Positions 16,132 through 23,555 of a DNA stretch of 27,155 nt are shown here, in pieces. A program made the translations under genes and the position numbers. The DNA lies in NCBI GenBank assembly GCA_002372545.1, contig DFHD01000092.1:9098-36252 (forward strand), read 5' to 3'. Position 1 is the stretch's first letter; every line of letters begins with the position of its first letter. The notes under the pieces are model-generated. The model did no database searches. It was given only the letters and a program-made list of their open reading frames with translations, and was not told the origin of the DNA. This DNA comes from Lachnospiraceae bacterium UBA3732 (GTDB taxonomy: Bacteria > Bacillota > Clostridia > Lachnospirales > Lachnospiraceae).

Positions 16132-17228
16132 CGGAAAGGGATTATCTGATCTGGCTGAATCATGTAAAGCATGTGGGAATGAAAAAGAAGAATGTGCTGC
16201 TGGAAACACTGGGGAGCGCGTCGGCAGTGGCTGAGCTGACGGCCGGGGAGCTGGAGCGGCTGATGGAATCCGGCTCCCTCAGCCCTGAGGAGGTGGCAGG
16301 GCTCGTGGAGGAAAGACCGGAGGAATATTTGGAAAAACTGGAAGAACGCCTGGACAGGACTGGGGTGGCAGTTATGGCGAGAAACAGCCCGGCTTATCCC
16401 GGACAGCTGGAAAATATTCCCGACCCGCCCCTTTGCCTGTTCTATAAGGGCGATCCGGAGCTTCTTCAAATGCCGGCCATGGCGGTGATCGGGTCCCGCA
16501 CGCCATCGGATTACGGGAGAGAAACGGCGGCCTATTTCTCCTCGCAGCTTGCTTCGGCCGGCGTGGTGATCGTAAGCGGGCTGGCAGCGGGAATTGACAG
16601 CGAGGCGCACAGGGCTGCCACAGGGGCAGGAGGACGGACGACAGGCGTTCTGGGATGCGGGGTGGAAAGATGCTATCCGAAGTCCAATTTCGGTCTGTAT
16701 GACAGGATGTGCCGCGATCAGCTGGTCATTTCCGAATATGAACCGGGCACCGAGCCGTGGGCGGGAAATTTTCCCATGCGGAACCGGATCATCAGCGGTA
16801 TTTCCAGAGGCGTACTTGTTACGGAGGCCAGAAAAAAGAGCGGGACAATGATCACGGCCGGAGCAGCACTGGATCAGGGAAGAAGCATATATGCGGTTCC
16901 GGGTAGAATCCTGGATCCGCTCAGCGCCGGTACGAATCAGCTGATCAAGGATTCGGCGAGACTGGCAGATTCACCGGGAGAAATTCTGGAGGAGCTTTTC
17001 CCGGAGCTGACGGTAAAGGAAAAAAAGAGGAGAACCAAACTGACAGAGGAGGAGGCGGCGCTCATGCCCTTCTTTTCATTGGAGCCGCTTTATATGGACG
17101 ATCTGATCCGGAAGGGCGGAAGAGGAATACCGGAGACGCTGGCCATCCTGCAGTCCCTGCTGAAAAAACGGGAGATCAGGGAAACTCTGCCCGGATATTT
17201 TATTCTGGAGACCCGTGCCCGGATATAA
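16128..17228 (+). CDS. dprA: DNA-processing protein DprA
   Basis: DprA binds incoming single-stranded DNA and loads RecA during transformation and is kept in many non-competent bacteria. The 366-residue protein has an N-terminal helical region, the Rossmann core with AVIGSRTPSDYG, VVSGLAAGIDSEAH, NFPMRNRIISGIS and GSMIT-like SGTMITAGAALDQGR. A C-terminal DprA winged-helix domain follows (about 295-366). AAGGAGG at 16114-16120 lies 7 bases before ATG 16128, whereas ATG 16122 is only 1 base away. ATG 16128 also gives a four-base ATGA overlap with the comM stop. The comM-dprA-topA-codY order is familiar in clostridia. Confidence 0.95.
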   Translation: MTERDYLIWLNHVKHVGMKKKNVLLETLGSASAVAELTAGELERLMESGSLSPEEVAGLVEERPEEYLEKLEERLDRTGVAVMARNSPAYPGQLENIPDPPLCLFYKGDPELLQMPAMAVIGSRTPSDYGRETAAYFSSQLASAGVVIVSGLAAGIDSEAHRAATGAGGRTTGVLGCGVERCYPKSNFGLYDRMCRDQLVISEYEPGTEPWAGNFPMRNRIISGISRGVLVTEARKKSGTMITAGAALDQGRSIYAVPGRILDPLSAGTNQLIKDSARLADSPGEILEELFPELTVKEKKRRTKLTEEEAALMPFFSLEPLYMDDLIRKGGRGIPETLAILQSLLKKREIRETLPGYFILETRARI

Positions 17229-17408
17229 AAGAACCGGCACATCCGCCCGCCTGACTATGCATATGTTTCTTCATCCCAAGCGGCAATGCCTGTACATCGA
17301 TTCCTAAATAACCGGATTCAATCACAGTTCCAAAAGCCTTAGCACCGGGGGAGTAGACGGCCGCAGCAGAAAGGAATAGATTTTATATTAAAATTGGAAA
17401 ATTAAAAC
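17229..17408 (+). other. Non-coding gap between dprA and topA, with an open reverse-strand stretch
   Basis: No gene is called in the 296-base dprA-topA gap. On the reverse strand, 60 codons from 17382 down to 17203 are open between two stops, with plausible protein-like content (for example KAFGTVIESGYLGID) but no clear start codon or ribosome binding site. The + strand frame directly after the dprA stop is also open for about 37 codons. This could be a decayed gene fragment, a dispersed intergenic repeat or chance. An AT-rich stretch (17380-17407) containing GGAAAATT precedes the topA promoter. Confidence 0.35.
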
Positions 17409-17437
17409 TTGCAGAGAAAAGTGATATGGTGTATCAT
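17409..17437 (+). promoter_or_regulatory. Likely sigma-A promoter for topA
   Basis: TTGCAG (17409-17414) and TATCAT (17432-17437) are separated by exactly 17 bp, close to TTGACA-N17-TATAAT, just downstream of an A/T-rich stretch that could act as an UP element. The topA start lies about 88 bases further on. Confidence 0.6.
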
Positions 17438-17524
17438 TTGTGATTAAAGTGCGAATGAGTGACCGGAAACAGGTGATCCGGGTATGCACACGGTATGGAT
17501 CTGATACGTTAACAGGAGTGGAGA

Positions 17525-19585
17525 ATGAAGAAGAATCTTGTGATCGTCGAGTCGCCGACCAAGGCAAAGACCATAAAAAAATTCTTGGGAAAGAATTATG
17601 AGGTAATTGCTTCCGAGGGACATGTGCGGGATCTGCCCCGCAGTACCATGGGAATCGATATCGAGAACGATTTTGAGCCGCATTATATTACCATAAGGGG
17701 TAAGGGAGATATTGTCAGTACATTGAAAAAGGCCGTAAAGCGGTCGGATTTTGTTTATCTCGCAACGGACCCTGACCGGGAGGGCGAAGCCATTTCCTAT
17801 CACCTGGCTGTTCTCCTGAAGCTGGAGGAAGGCAAATATAAACGCATTACCTTTAATGAAATTTCCAAAAACGCAGTAAAGGCATCTCTGGCCGAGGCAA
17901 GGGATGTGGATCAGAATCTGGTGGATGCCCAGCAGGCCCGCCGCGTTCTGGACCGGCTCGTGGGCTATAATATCAGTCCGGTACTGTGGGAAAAACTCGG
18001 AAAAAGAGGACTTTCTGCCGGACGTGTACAGTCTGTTGTGCTCAGACTGCTGACGGAGAGAGAAAGAGAGATAGACGCCTTCATCCCGCAGGAATACTGG
18101 ACCATCGATGTGGAGCTTACGGTTCCTGCCCAGAAAAAGCCCGTGCTTTTCCGGTATACCGGAGATATCCCCAATGAAGAGGAAACCCGCAGGATACTGG
18201 AGCTTACAAAGAGCGGAAGCTATACGGCGAAGGAGATCAAGCAGACAAGAAGAACCAAGAAGGCTCCCCTTCCCTTTACCACAAGTACCCTGCAGCAGGC
18301 GGCCGGAAGGATCAATTTCTCCACCCAGAAGACCATGCGGGTTGCGCAGCAGCTCTATGAGGGCGTGGATATCAAGGGAAAAGGTAATACCGGTCTCATT
18401 ACTTACCTCAGAACGGATTCCACCCGTGTCAGCGAGGCGGCGGATCAGGCAGCCAGAGAGTATATCGAAAAGAATTTCGGAGCGGAGTTTGTGACCGAAG
18501 AGGTCGAAAAGGCGGATAAGGGAAAGAAGATCCAGGATGCCCATGAGGCTATCCGTCCCGTTGATCTTTCCATCACTCCCGCATCCATAAAGGATAAGGT
18601 CTCCAATGAGCAGTATAAGCTGTACAAGCTGATCTTTGAGCGCTTTGTGGCCAGCAGGATGAAGCCTGCGGTGTATGATATTTATTCGGTAACGGTGGAA
18701 AACAGCGGATGCACCTTCCGTGCTTCCTCCAGTACGCTTTCTTTTGCCGGATATCAGAACGTATATACGACAGAAGAGGATAAGGAAAAGACGGCAGACC
18801 GGCTGGACGGGATCGCAGAGGGCGATGTGCTTCCGGCGGGCAGGGCCACCGAAAAGCAGCACTTTACCGAGCCGCCTGCGCGCTATACAGAGGCACTGCT
18901 GGTGCGTACTATGGAAGAAAACGGTATCGGCCGTCCGTCTACCTATGCACCTACTATCGGTACGCTGCTGAACCGCAGATATGTGGTGAAGGAGCAGAAG
19001 AATCTGTATGTGACAGAGTTGGGCGAGGCCGTGAATAATATCATGGAAAAGGCCTTCCCGGAAATCGTGGATGTGGAGTTCACGGCCAATATGGAATCCC
19101 TTCTGGATCATATCGATGACGGGTCCGTAAAATGGAAGGTGGTTGTCAGAAACTTCTATCCCGATCTGGAGCAGGAGGTAAGGCATGCCTCCGAAACGCT
19201 GGGTAAGATCCGCATCGCCGACGAAAAGAGCGGTGAGATCTGCGAAAACTGCGGCGCGGAAATGGTGATCAAATACGGCGCCTACGGAAAATTCCTGGCC
19301 TGTCCGAATTTCCCGGAATGCAGGAACACAAAGCCTTATTATGAAAAGATCGGCGTAAGCTGTCCGCTTTGCGGAAATGAACTGGTGCGCAGATTGTCAA
19401 AGAAGGGGAGAACCTTCTACGGATGTCTGAATTATCCCGAATGTGAATTTACCTCCTGGGCGAGACCTGTGGAAAAGAAATGTCCCGAATGCGGGAAATA
19501 TATGGTGCAGAAGGGGAAAAAGCTGGTATGCTCAGATGCGGCCTGCGGGTATCAGGAAACGCTGAAAACAGAGGCTGACGAGTAG
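17525..19585 (+). CDS. topA: DNA topoisomerase I (type IA)
   Basis: TopA relaxes negative supercoils by cutting and passing one strand. The 686-residue protein begins with the Toprim domain (LVIVESPTKAKTIKKFLG, then ATDPDREGEAIS) and has the catalytic tyrosine Tyr294 in TYLRTDSTRVS. At the C-terminus it carries three four-Cys zinc-binding modules: CENC with CPNFPEC, CPLC with CLNYPEC, and CPEC with a CX4-5C pair. The start ATG has AGGAG at 17514-17518. It is full length for a clostridial enzyme. It lies between dprA and codY and has its own likely promoter. Confidence 0.97.
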   Translation: MKKNLVIVESPTKAKTIKKFLGKNYEVIASEGHVRDLPRSTMGIDIENDFEPHYITIRGKGDIVSTLKKAVKRSDFVYLATDPDREGEAISYHLAVLLKLEEGKYKRITFNEISKNAVKASLAEARDVDQNLVDAQQARRVLDRLVGYNISPVLWEKLGKRGLSAGRVQSVVLRLLTEREREIDAFIPQEYWTIDVELTVPAQKKPVLFRYTGDIPNEEETRRILELTKSGSYTAKEIKQTRRTKKAPLPFTTSTLQQAAGRINFSTQKTMRVAQQLYEGVDIKGKGNTGLITYLRTDSTRVSEAADQAAREYIEKNFGAEFVTEEVEKADKGKKIQDAHEAIRPVDLSITPASIKDKVSNEQYKLYKLIFERFVASRMKPAVYDIYSVTVENSGCTFRASSSTLSFAGYQNVYTTEEDKEKTADRLDGIAEGDVLPAGRATEKQHFTEPPARYTEALLVRTMEENGIGRPSTYAPTIGTLLNRRYVVKEQKNLYVTELGEAVNNIMEKAFPEIVDVEFTANMESLLDHIDDGSVKWKVVVRNFYPDLEQEVRHASETLGKIRIADEKSGEICENCGAEMVIKYGAYGKFLACPNFPECRNTKPYYEKIGVSCPLCGNELVRRLSKKGRTFYGCLNYPECEFTSWARPVEKKCPECGKYMVQKGKKLVCSDAACGYQETLKTEADE

Positions 19586-19611
19586 GCGAAAAACTGCAAA
19601 ACAAGTGGTAT

Positions 19612-19634
19612 TTGACAAGGGGATATGGTATAGT
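19612..19634 (+). promoter_or_regulatory. Possible extended -10 promoter for codY
   Basis: A TATAGT hexamer (19629-19634) preceded by TGG gives an extended -10. A perfect TTGACA (19612-19617) lies only 11 bp upstream of it, too close to be its -35. At a 17-bp spacing from TTGACA the hexamer would be the poor GAATGT. I therefore favour the extended -10 with a weak -35, leaving a very short leader before ATG 19656. Confidence 0.45.
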
Positions 19635-19655
19635 GAATGTGTATGAGGTTGTATC

Positions 19656-20429
19656 ATGAGTGTGAAGCTTTTGGATCGGACACGGAAAATCGGGAGGATT
19701 CTCCGGGACAACCAGTCTGAAAGGGTATTGTTTGATGATATATGCAGCTGTCTCGGCGGCATGCTGAAGGCAAGCGTCATGGTGGTTTCCAGGAAGGGAA
19801 AGCTTCTCGGCGTTTATTTGGATCAGGGGAAGCCTCTTCTGGGAGATACTTTGCGGGACAAGATTGGTGAGCGGATCGACCCTGAACTGAACGAAAGGTT
19901 TCTGGATATTCTGTCGGCCAATGAGAATATCCCGGTGGAAACGCTGGGCTTCCAGCCGCAGGAGGGGGTGGATACGGCAGCCGTCGTTCTTCCCATCAGC
20001 TGGCGGGGAGAAAGACTGGGCACCACCTTTTTATACCGCTATGGCAAGCCCTTTTCCATTGATGATATCATCCTCTGCGAGTATGGTAATACAGTTGTGC
20101 AGCTGGAAATGCTCCGTTCGGTTTCCGGAGAGGATTCCGAGGAGGAGAGGAAGGCGAAACAGGCGGAGACTGCGGCAAATTCGCTGACCGTATCCGAAAG
20201 AAAGGCGATGGGATATATCCTGGATGCCCTTCCGGACGGCGATAAGGGAACGATCGTCACCAGCCGTCTGGCCAGGGAGTGCGGGATGACCCGCTCGATT
20301 TTTGTTAACGCCATTCAGAAACTGGAAAGCGCGGAGATCCTGAGTGTGGAGTCCCGCGGGATGAAGGGGACGACCCTGATCATCCGGAATGCAGCAATCA
20401 GAAATTTTCTAAAAGCAAAACAGGGGTGA
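19656..20429 (+). CDS. codY: GTP- and branched-chain amino-acid-sensing global regulator CodY
   Basis: CodY binds isoleucine/valine and, in many species, GTP, and represses amino-acid synthesis, transport and other genes in rich conditions. The 257-residue protein matches the family throughout. The N-terminal GAF domain has SRKGKLLG and GERLGTTFL, a long helical linker follows, and the C-terminal winged helix-turn-helix contains TRSIFVNAIQKLESAEIL then SRGMKGT. GAGG at 19645-19648 supports the ATG. It lies 70 bases after topA. The ilvD/ilvB genes in the same window are typical CodY targets in Firmicutes, but I do not see a strong CodY box at them. Confidence 0.96.
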   Translation: MSVKLLDRTRKIGRILRDNQSERVLFDDICSCLGGMLKASVMVVSRKGKLLGVYLDQGKPLLGDTLRDKIGERIDPELNERFLDILSANENIPVETLGFQPQEGVDTAAVVLPISWRGERLGTTFLYRYGKPFSIDDIILCEYGNTVVQLEMLRSVSGEDSEEERKAKQAETAANSLTVSERKAMGYILDALPDGDKGTIVTSRLARECGMTRSIFVNAIQKLESAEILSVESRGMKGTTLIIRNAAIRNFLKAKQG

Positions 20430-20436
20430 AAGAAGG

Positions 20437-21921
20437 ATGACAGCAACTACAATTATTCTCATTGTGATCGGCGTTTTGGCCATCATCATCAGCTTTTTCC
20501 TGACCTCCGAGGGAAATGAGCCGAAGGAGGAGGAAGAGAAACTGACCGAGGGACTGCGCGGGGAGCTTACGGAAAATGATAAAAAGCATCTTCGCAAGCT
20601 GACAGACAACTATCTGAATGAGTACAGCAGAAAACGTATCAAGGAAACCGTTAAGGGCGCGATCGATGCAAAGATCGAGGAACAGATCAGGGGCAGTGAG
20701 GGTAAGCTCGATGAGAAGATCAATGAGAAGATCGGTACTGCCATCGGACAGCTGGATGCAGCCGGAGAAGCCGGTGTTGCGCAGATGAACCAGAACAGGG
20801 AAGCTCTGCAGGGTGACCTGGAGCGGAATAAAAATGAGATCAACAGCATCTATTCCATGATCACGGAGAAGGAAAAGGATGTGAAGATATCCCTCAGCCT
20901 GATCGATGAGTATAAGACAGGGCTGGAAAAGATGCAGACAGAGGTCAATGACCTGGAGAAGCGTCTCGCTGAGGCAAGAGCAAACCTGGCGGCGGAAATT
21001 GAAAAGGGAGAGGAGCTGGAGAAGCGCCTTTCCGAGGCATCGGTCAGCACAGCAGATGTAGCGGACAGTCTTTCCGCTTCGCTGGAGAAGGCTGAGGCGG
21101 AAGCAAGGGCCATGGCTGAGGCAGCGGCAGAGGCGGCCGCGCTCCGTGCGGCGGCAGCAGAGCAGGCTGAACAGGCGGCTGAGACCTTAGCAGATACTGC
21201 GGAAGAAGCCGGAGAATTGTCAGAGGAAGCGGAAGAGAATGCAGAAGAGCTTGCTGGAGAGGAAGCTCTTGAGGCAGAAGTTCCTGGGGCGGAAACTGAG
21301 TATACAGAGGATACAATAGAAGAAGCAGAGGCAGAGGAAGCGGTAGCGGAGCAGTCTGAACAGGCGGCTGAGGAAGACATAGAAGAGGCTGAGGAGGCTT
21401 CAGAGGAAGTACCGGCTGAGGAAGATATAGAAGAGGCTGAGGAGGCTTCAGAGGAAGCACCGGTTGAGGAAGACGAAGCGGATTACGAAGAAGATGCAGA
21501 AGAAGAATTAGAAGAAGCCGACGAGGATTACGAAGAAGCCGCTGATCAGTCCAAGATCATCGACCTTCATCCTGCCAATGAAAAATGGGCAGTAGAAAAT
21601 GATCCGGAGGCGGAAGAGGGCACACAGGTGCTCCGGTCCATGCCTGCCGACGAGAAGGAAGCCGAAGAGAAATATGAAGAGTATGACGATCTGGAGGATG
21701 AGTTCGACGATGATGAGGTGAGCGGTCTGGATGAGATCGAAAATCTGGACGAGATCCTTGACAGAGAGGGCATCAATATCACAGACGGAGATACGGTAGG
21801 CAATGTTATGGAGATGTACCATGCCGGCTTCAGTATCCTGGAGATTTCCAAGGTGATGAGCCTGGGCGTCAGTGAAGTGAAGTATGTGATCGATCAGCAT
21901 CAGGGAGAAGAAGATGAATAG
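20437..21921 (+). CDS. Membrane-anchored coiled-coil/acidic protein with a DUF6115-like C-terminus
   Basis: The 494-residue protein starts 7 bases after codY; AGGGGTGA overlapping the codY stop serves as ribosome binding site. Residues about 4-23 form a single transmembrane helix (IILIVIGVLAIIISFFLT). A charged coiled-coil region follows (about 30-210). A long Ala/Glu-rich, acidic low-complexity stretch (about 210-365) comes next and includes a 16-residue tandem duplication. A further acidic segment leads to a C-terminal helix-turn-helix-like motif, MEMYHAGFSILEISKVMSLG then VSEVKYVID, as in DUF6115 proteins. This looks like a membrane-tethered cytoplasmic or scaffold protein, with topology undetermined. 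Its close linkage to codY suggests co-transcription. Function is unknown. Confidence 0.8.
   Translation: MTATTIILIVIGVLAIIISFFLTSEGNEPKEEEEKLTEGLRGELTENDKKHLRKLTDNYLNEYSRKRIKETVKGAIDAKIEEQIRGSEGKLDEKINEKIGTAIGQLDAAGEAGVAQMNQNREALQGDLERNKNEINSIYSMITEKEKDVKISLSLIDEYKTGLEKMQTEVNDLEKRLAEARANLAAEIEKGEELEKRLSEASVSTADVADSLSASLEKAEAEARAMAEAAAEAAALRAAAAEQAEQAAETLADTAEEAGELSEEAEENAEELAGEEALEAEVPGAETEYTEDTIEEAEAEEAVAEQSEQAAEEDIEEAEEASEEVPAEEDIEEAEEASEEAPVEEDEADYEEDAEEELEEADEDYEEAADQSKIIDLHPANEKWAVENDPEAEEGTQVLRSMPADEKEAEEKYEEYDDLEDEFDDDEVSGLDEIENLDEILDREGINITDGDTVGNVMEMYHAGFSILEISKVMSLGVSEVKYVIDQHQGEEDE
21367..21462 (+). repeat. 48-bp tandem duplication in the acidic region
   Basis: Units 21367-21414 and 21415-21462 encode AEEDIEEAEEASEEVP and the same sequence ending AP. 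They differ at few bases, so the duplication is fairly recent. A degenerate third copy begins at 21463. Confidence 0.85.
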
Positions 21922-22579
21922 AAAATACTTTTTAAGAGGTGTCGGCGTCGGCCTTCTGATCGGTGTTCTCATCATGCTGGCCGCATTTAAGACAGGCGAT
22001 TATATAAAGTCCTCCGATCAGAAAGAAACAAAGAAGGCCGCTTCCACACAGGTTGAGACTGAGGAAAAGACGGCTCAGAAGACCACGGAGAAGGCGGCTG
22101 AGGATAAAACAGAGCAGGTTACGGAAATCGTTACCGAGGCTGTAACGGAGGCTTTGACCGAGGCTGAAACGGAGAAAGCGACCGAAGCTGAAACCGAAGC
22201 TGCGACCGAAGCGGCTACAAAAGCCACCACAGAGGCGACGACAGAAGCTGAAACCGAAGCTACGACCGAAGCCACCACAGAGGCAACGACCGAAGCCACA
22301 ACAGAGGCGACAACCGAAGCAACAACCGAAGCCACCACTGAGGCCGCAGCGGAAAAGCCGGTGAAGGACGGGACAAAGGTTACGGTAAGCATTACCAGTG
22401 GAATGGACAGTGAGGCTGCTGCAAATGCCATTAAGAAGGCGGGCATCGTTGATGATGCGGCTGACTTCAACCAGTATCTGGAATCCAACGGATATGACAT
22501 GCATATTTCCGTAGGCAGCTTCGAGCTGAAGAAGGGAATGACCTACAAGGAAATCGCAGATGCCATCACTTTCCGGTAG
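21914..22579 (+). CDS. Membrane-anchored TTEA-stalk protein with an MltG-like small domain
   Basis: The 221-residue protein starts inside the end of the previous gene (8-base overlap); GGGAG at 21903-21907 serves as ribosome binding site. Residues about 8-24 form a transmembrane anchor (GVGVGLLIGVLIMLAAF). A Thr/Glu/Ala repeat stalk follows (about 69-144). The C-terminal domain of about 70 residues (VTVSITSGMDSEAAANAI, KKAGIVDDAADFNQYL, SFELKKGMTYKEIADAI) resembles the N-terminal LysM-like part of MltG/YceG endolytic transglycosylases. The catalytic MltG domain is absent. A role as an extracytoplasmic wall-binding protein is plausible but inferred. The overlap suggests coupled translation with the upstream membrane protein. 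Confidence 0.8.
   Translation: MNRKYFLRGVGVGLLIGVLIMLAAFKTGDYIKSSDQKETKKAASTQVETEEKTAQKTTEKAAEDKTEQVTEIVTEAVTEALTEAETEKATEAETEAATEAATKATTEATTEAETEATTEATTEATTEATTEATTEATTEATTEAAAEKPVKDGTKVTVSITSGMDSEAAANAIKKAGIVDDAADFNQYLESNGYDMHISVGSFELKKGMTYKEIADAITFR
22118..22345 (+). repeat. Thr-Glu-Ala (TTEA) repeat array
   Basis: About 76 codons of near-periodic four-residue units (x-T-E-A, becoming perfect TTEA toward the 3' end). They are built from 12-bp units such as ACCACAGAGGCA with alternating synonymous codons. It encodes an extended Thr-rich stalk and is prone to slippage in multiples of 12 bp. Confidence 0.9.
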
Positions 22580-22638
22580 AATACGGACGGAATCCGGAAA
22601 AAATATGAAAAAAGCAGGGAAAAACATGAAAAACCCAC

Positions 22639-22667
22639 TTGCACAGAGGGATTCTTTATGTTAGTAT
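22639..22667 (+). promoter_or_regulatory. Possible promoter for rpsB-tsf
   Basis: TTGCAC (22639-22644) and TAGTAT (22662-22667) with a 17-bp spacer resemble a sigma-A promoter, about 120 bases before rpsB. The hexamers are only moderately good (3 of 6 and 4 of 6), but spacing and position fit. Confidence 0.5.
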
Positions 22668-22671
22668 GAAC

Positions 22672-22717
22672 TTTGCGCGGTTTTCGCGTAAAAATATACA
22701 TGCAGACTCCATGCATG
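22672..22717 (+). promoter_or_regulatory. Structured rpsB leader (two hairpins)
   Basis: TTTGCGCG (22672-22679) pairs with CGCGTAAA (22685-22692) through eight pairs including one G-U, around a GTTTT loop. CATGCA (22699-22704) pairs perfectly with TGCATG (22712-22717). Both lie just after the candidate promoter in the leader of the S2 gene, where autogenous ribosomal-protein control is known in other bacteria. The structure does not match a leader class I can name. Confidence 0.45.
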
Positions 22718-22787
22718 GTGCCGGGGTGACGCTTTCCGGTGATGCGCAGAAAGAGGGAGCTGCAGAAGAAAAACCAGGAGGTATATT

Positions 22788-23531
22788 ATGAGCGTTATTT
22801 CAATGAAGCAGTTACTGGAAGCAGGTGTTCACTTCGGTCATCAGACAAGAAGATGGAACCCCAAGATGCGTGAGTACATCTACACAGAGAGAAATGGTAT
22901 CCATATCATCGATCTGCAGAAGACTGTAGGCAAGATGGATGTGGCTTACAAGGCTGTTTTCAACTGTGTAGCTGATGGCGGAAAGATTCTCTTTGTCGGC
23001 ACAAAGAAGCAGGCACAGGATTCCATCCGTACAGAGGCAGAGCGCTGCGGTATGTTCTATGTTAACGAGAGATGGCTGGGTGGTATGCTGACAAACTTCA
23101 AGACCATCCGTTCCCGTATCGAGACACTGAAGAAGTACAAGAAGATGGAAATGGACGGCACCTTTGATGTTCTTCCCAAGAAGGAAGTCGTTAAGATCAA
23201 GAAGGAAATGGAAAAGCTGCAGAAGAACCTGGGCGGTATCGAGGAGATGAAGAGCCTTCCTGATATGATCTTCATCGTTGACCCCCATAAGGAGAGAATC
23301 TGCGTGCAGGAGGCTAAGGCCCTGAACATTCCGCTCATCGGTATTGCCGATACAAACTGCGATCCGGAAGAGCTGGATTATGTGATCCCCGGTAATGATG
23401 ATGCTATCCGTGCAGTCAAGCTGATCGTTTCCAAGCTTGCTGATGCCGTGATCGAGGCAAACCAGGGTGCAGATGATGCTGCGGACGAAGCAGAGGCTGC
23501 TGAAGAGGCAGAGGCTGCTGAAGAGGCATAA
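22788..23531 (+). CDS. rpsB: 30S ribosomal protein S2
   Basis: S2 is a small-subunit protein needed for S1 docking and late 30S assembly. The 247-residue sequence shows the family start (SVISMKQLLEAGVHFGHQTR, WNPKMREYIYTERNGIHIID), FVGTKKQAQDSI, RWLGGMLTNFKTIRSRI and PLIGIADTNCDPE. The last 20 residues are an Asp/Glu/Ala-rich tail with a perfect 18-bp tandem duplication. AGGAGGT at 22776-22782 gives a strong start. tsf follows after 24 bases, the usual rpsB-tsf operon. Confidence 0.98.
   Translation: MSVISMKQLLEAGVHFGHQTRRWNPKMREYIYTERNGIHIIDLQKTVGKMDVAYKAVFNCVADGGKILFVGTKKQAQDSIRTEAERCGMFYVNERWLGGMLTNFKTIRSRIETLKKYKKMEMDGTFDVLPKKEVVKIKKEMEKLQKNLGGIEEMKSLPDMIFIVDPHKERICVQEAKALNIPLIGIADTNCDPEELDYVIPGNDDAIRAVKLIVSKLADAVIEANQGADDAADEAEAAEEAEAAEEA
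23490..23525 (+). repeat. Perfect 18-bp tandem repeat in the S2 tail
   Basis: Two identical units (23490-23507 and 23508-23525) encode AEAAEE twice at the end of S2. The acidic tail is presumably disordered and tolerant of length change. Confidence 0.9.
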
Positions 23532-23555
23532 TTCAGATTCAGGAGGATAGAAAAA

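Noticed and set aside
17444..19186. 580-codon open frame on the reverse strand across topA
   Set aside because: It is antisense to a full-length, clearly conserved topoisomerase gene and has no recognisable domain. It is a shadow caused by codon use.
19612..19634. Canonical TTGACA...TATAGT promoter before codY
   Set aside because: The hexamers are only 11 bp apart, which cannot serve as a standard -35/-10 pair; an extended -10 is more likely.
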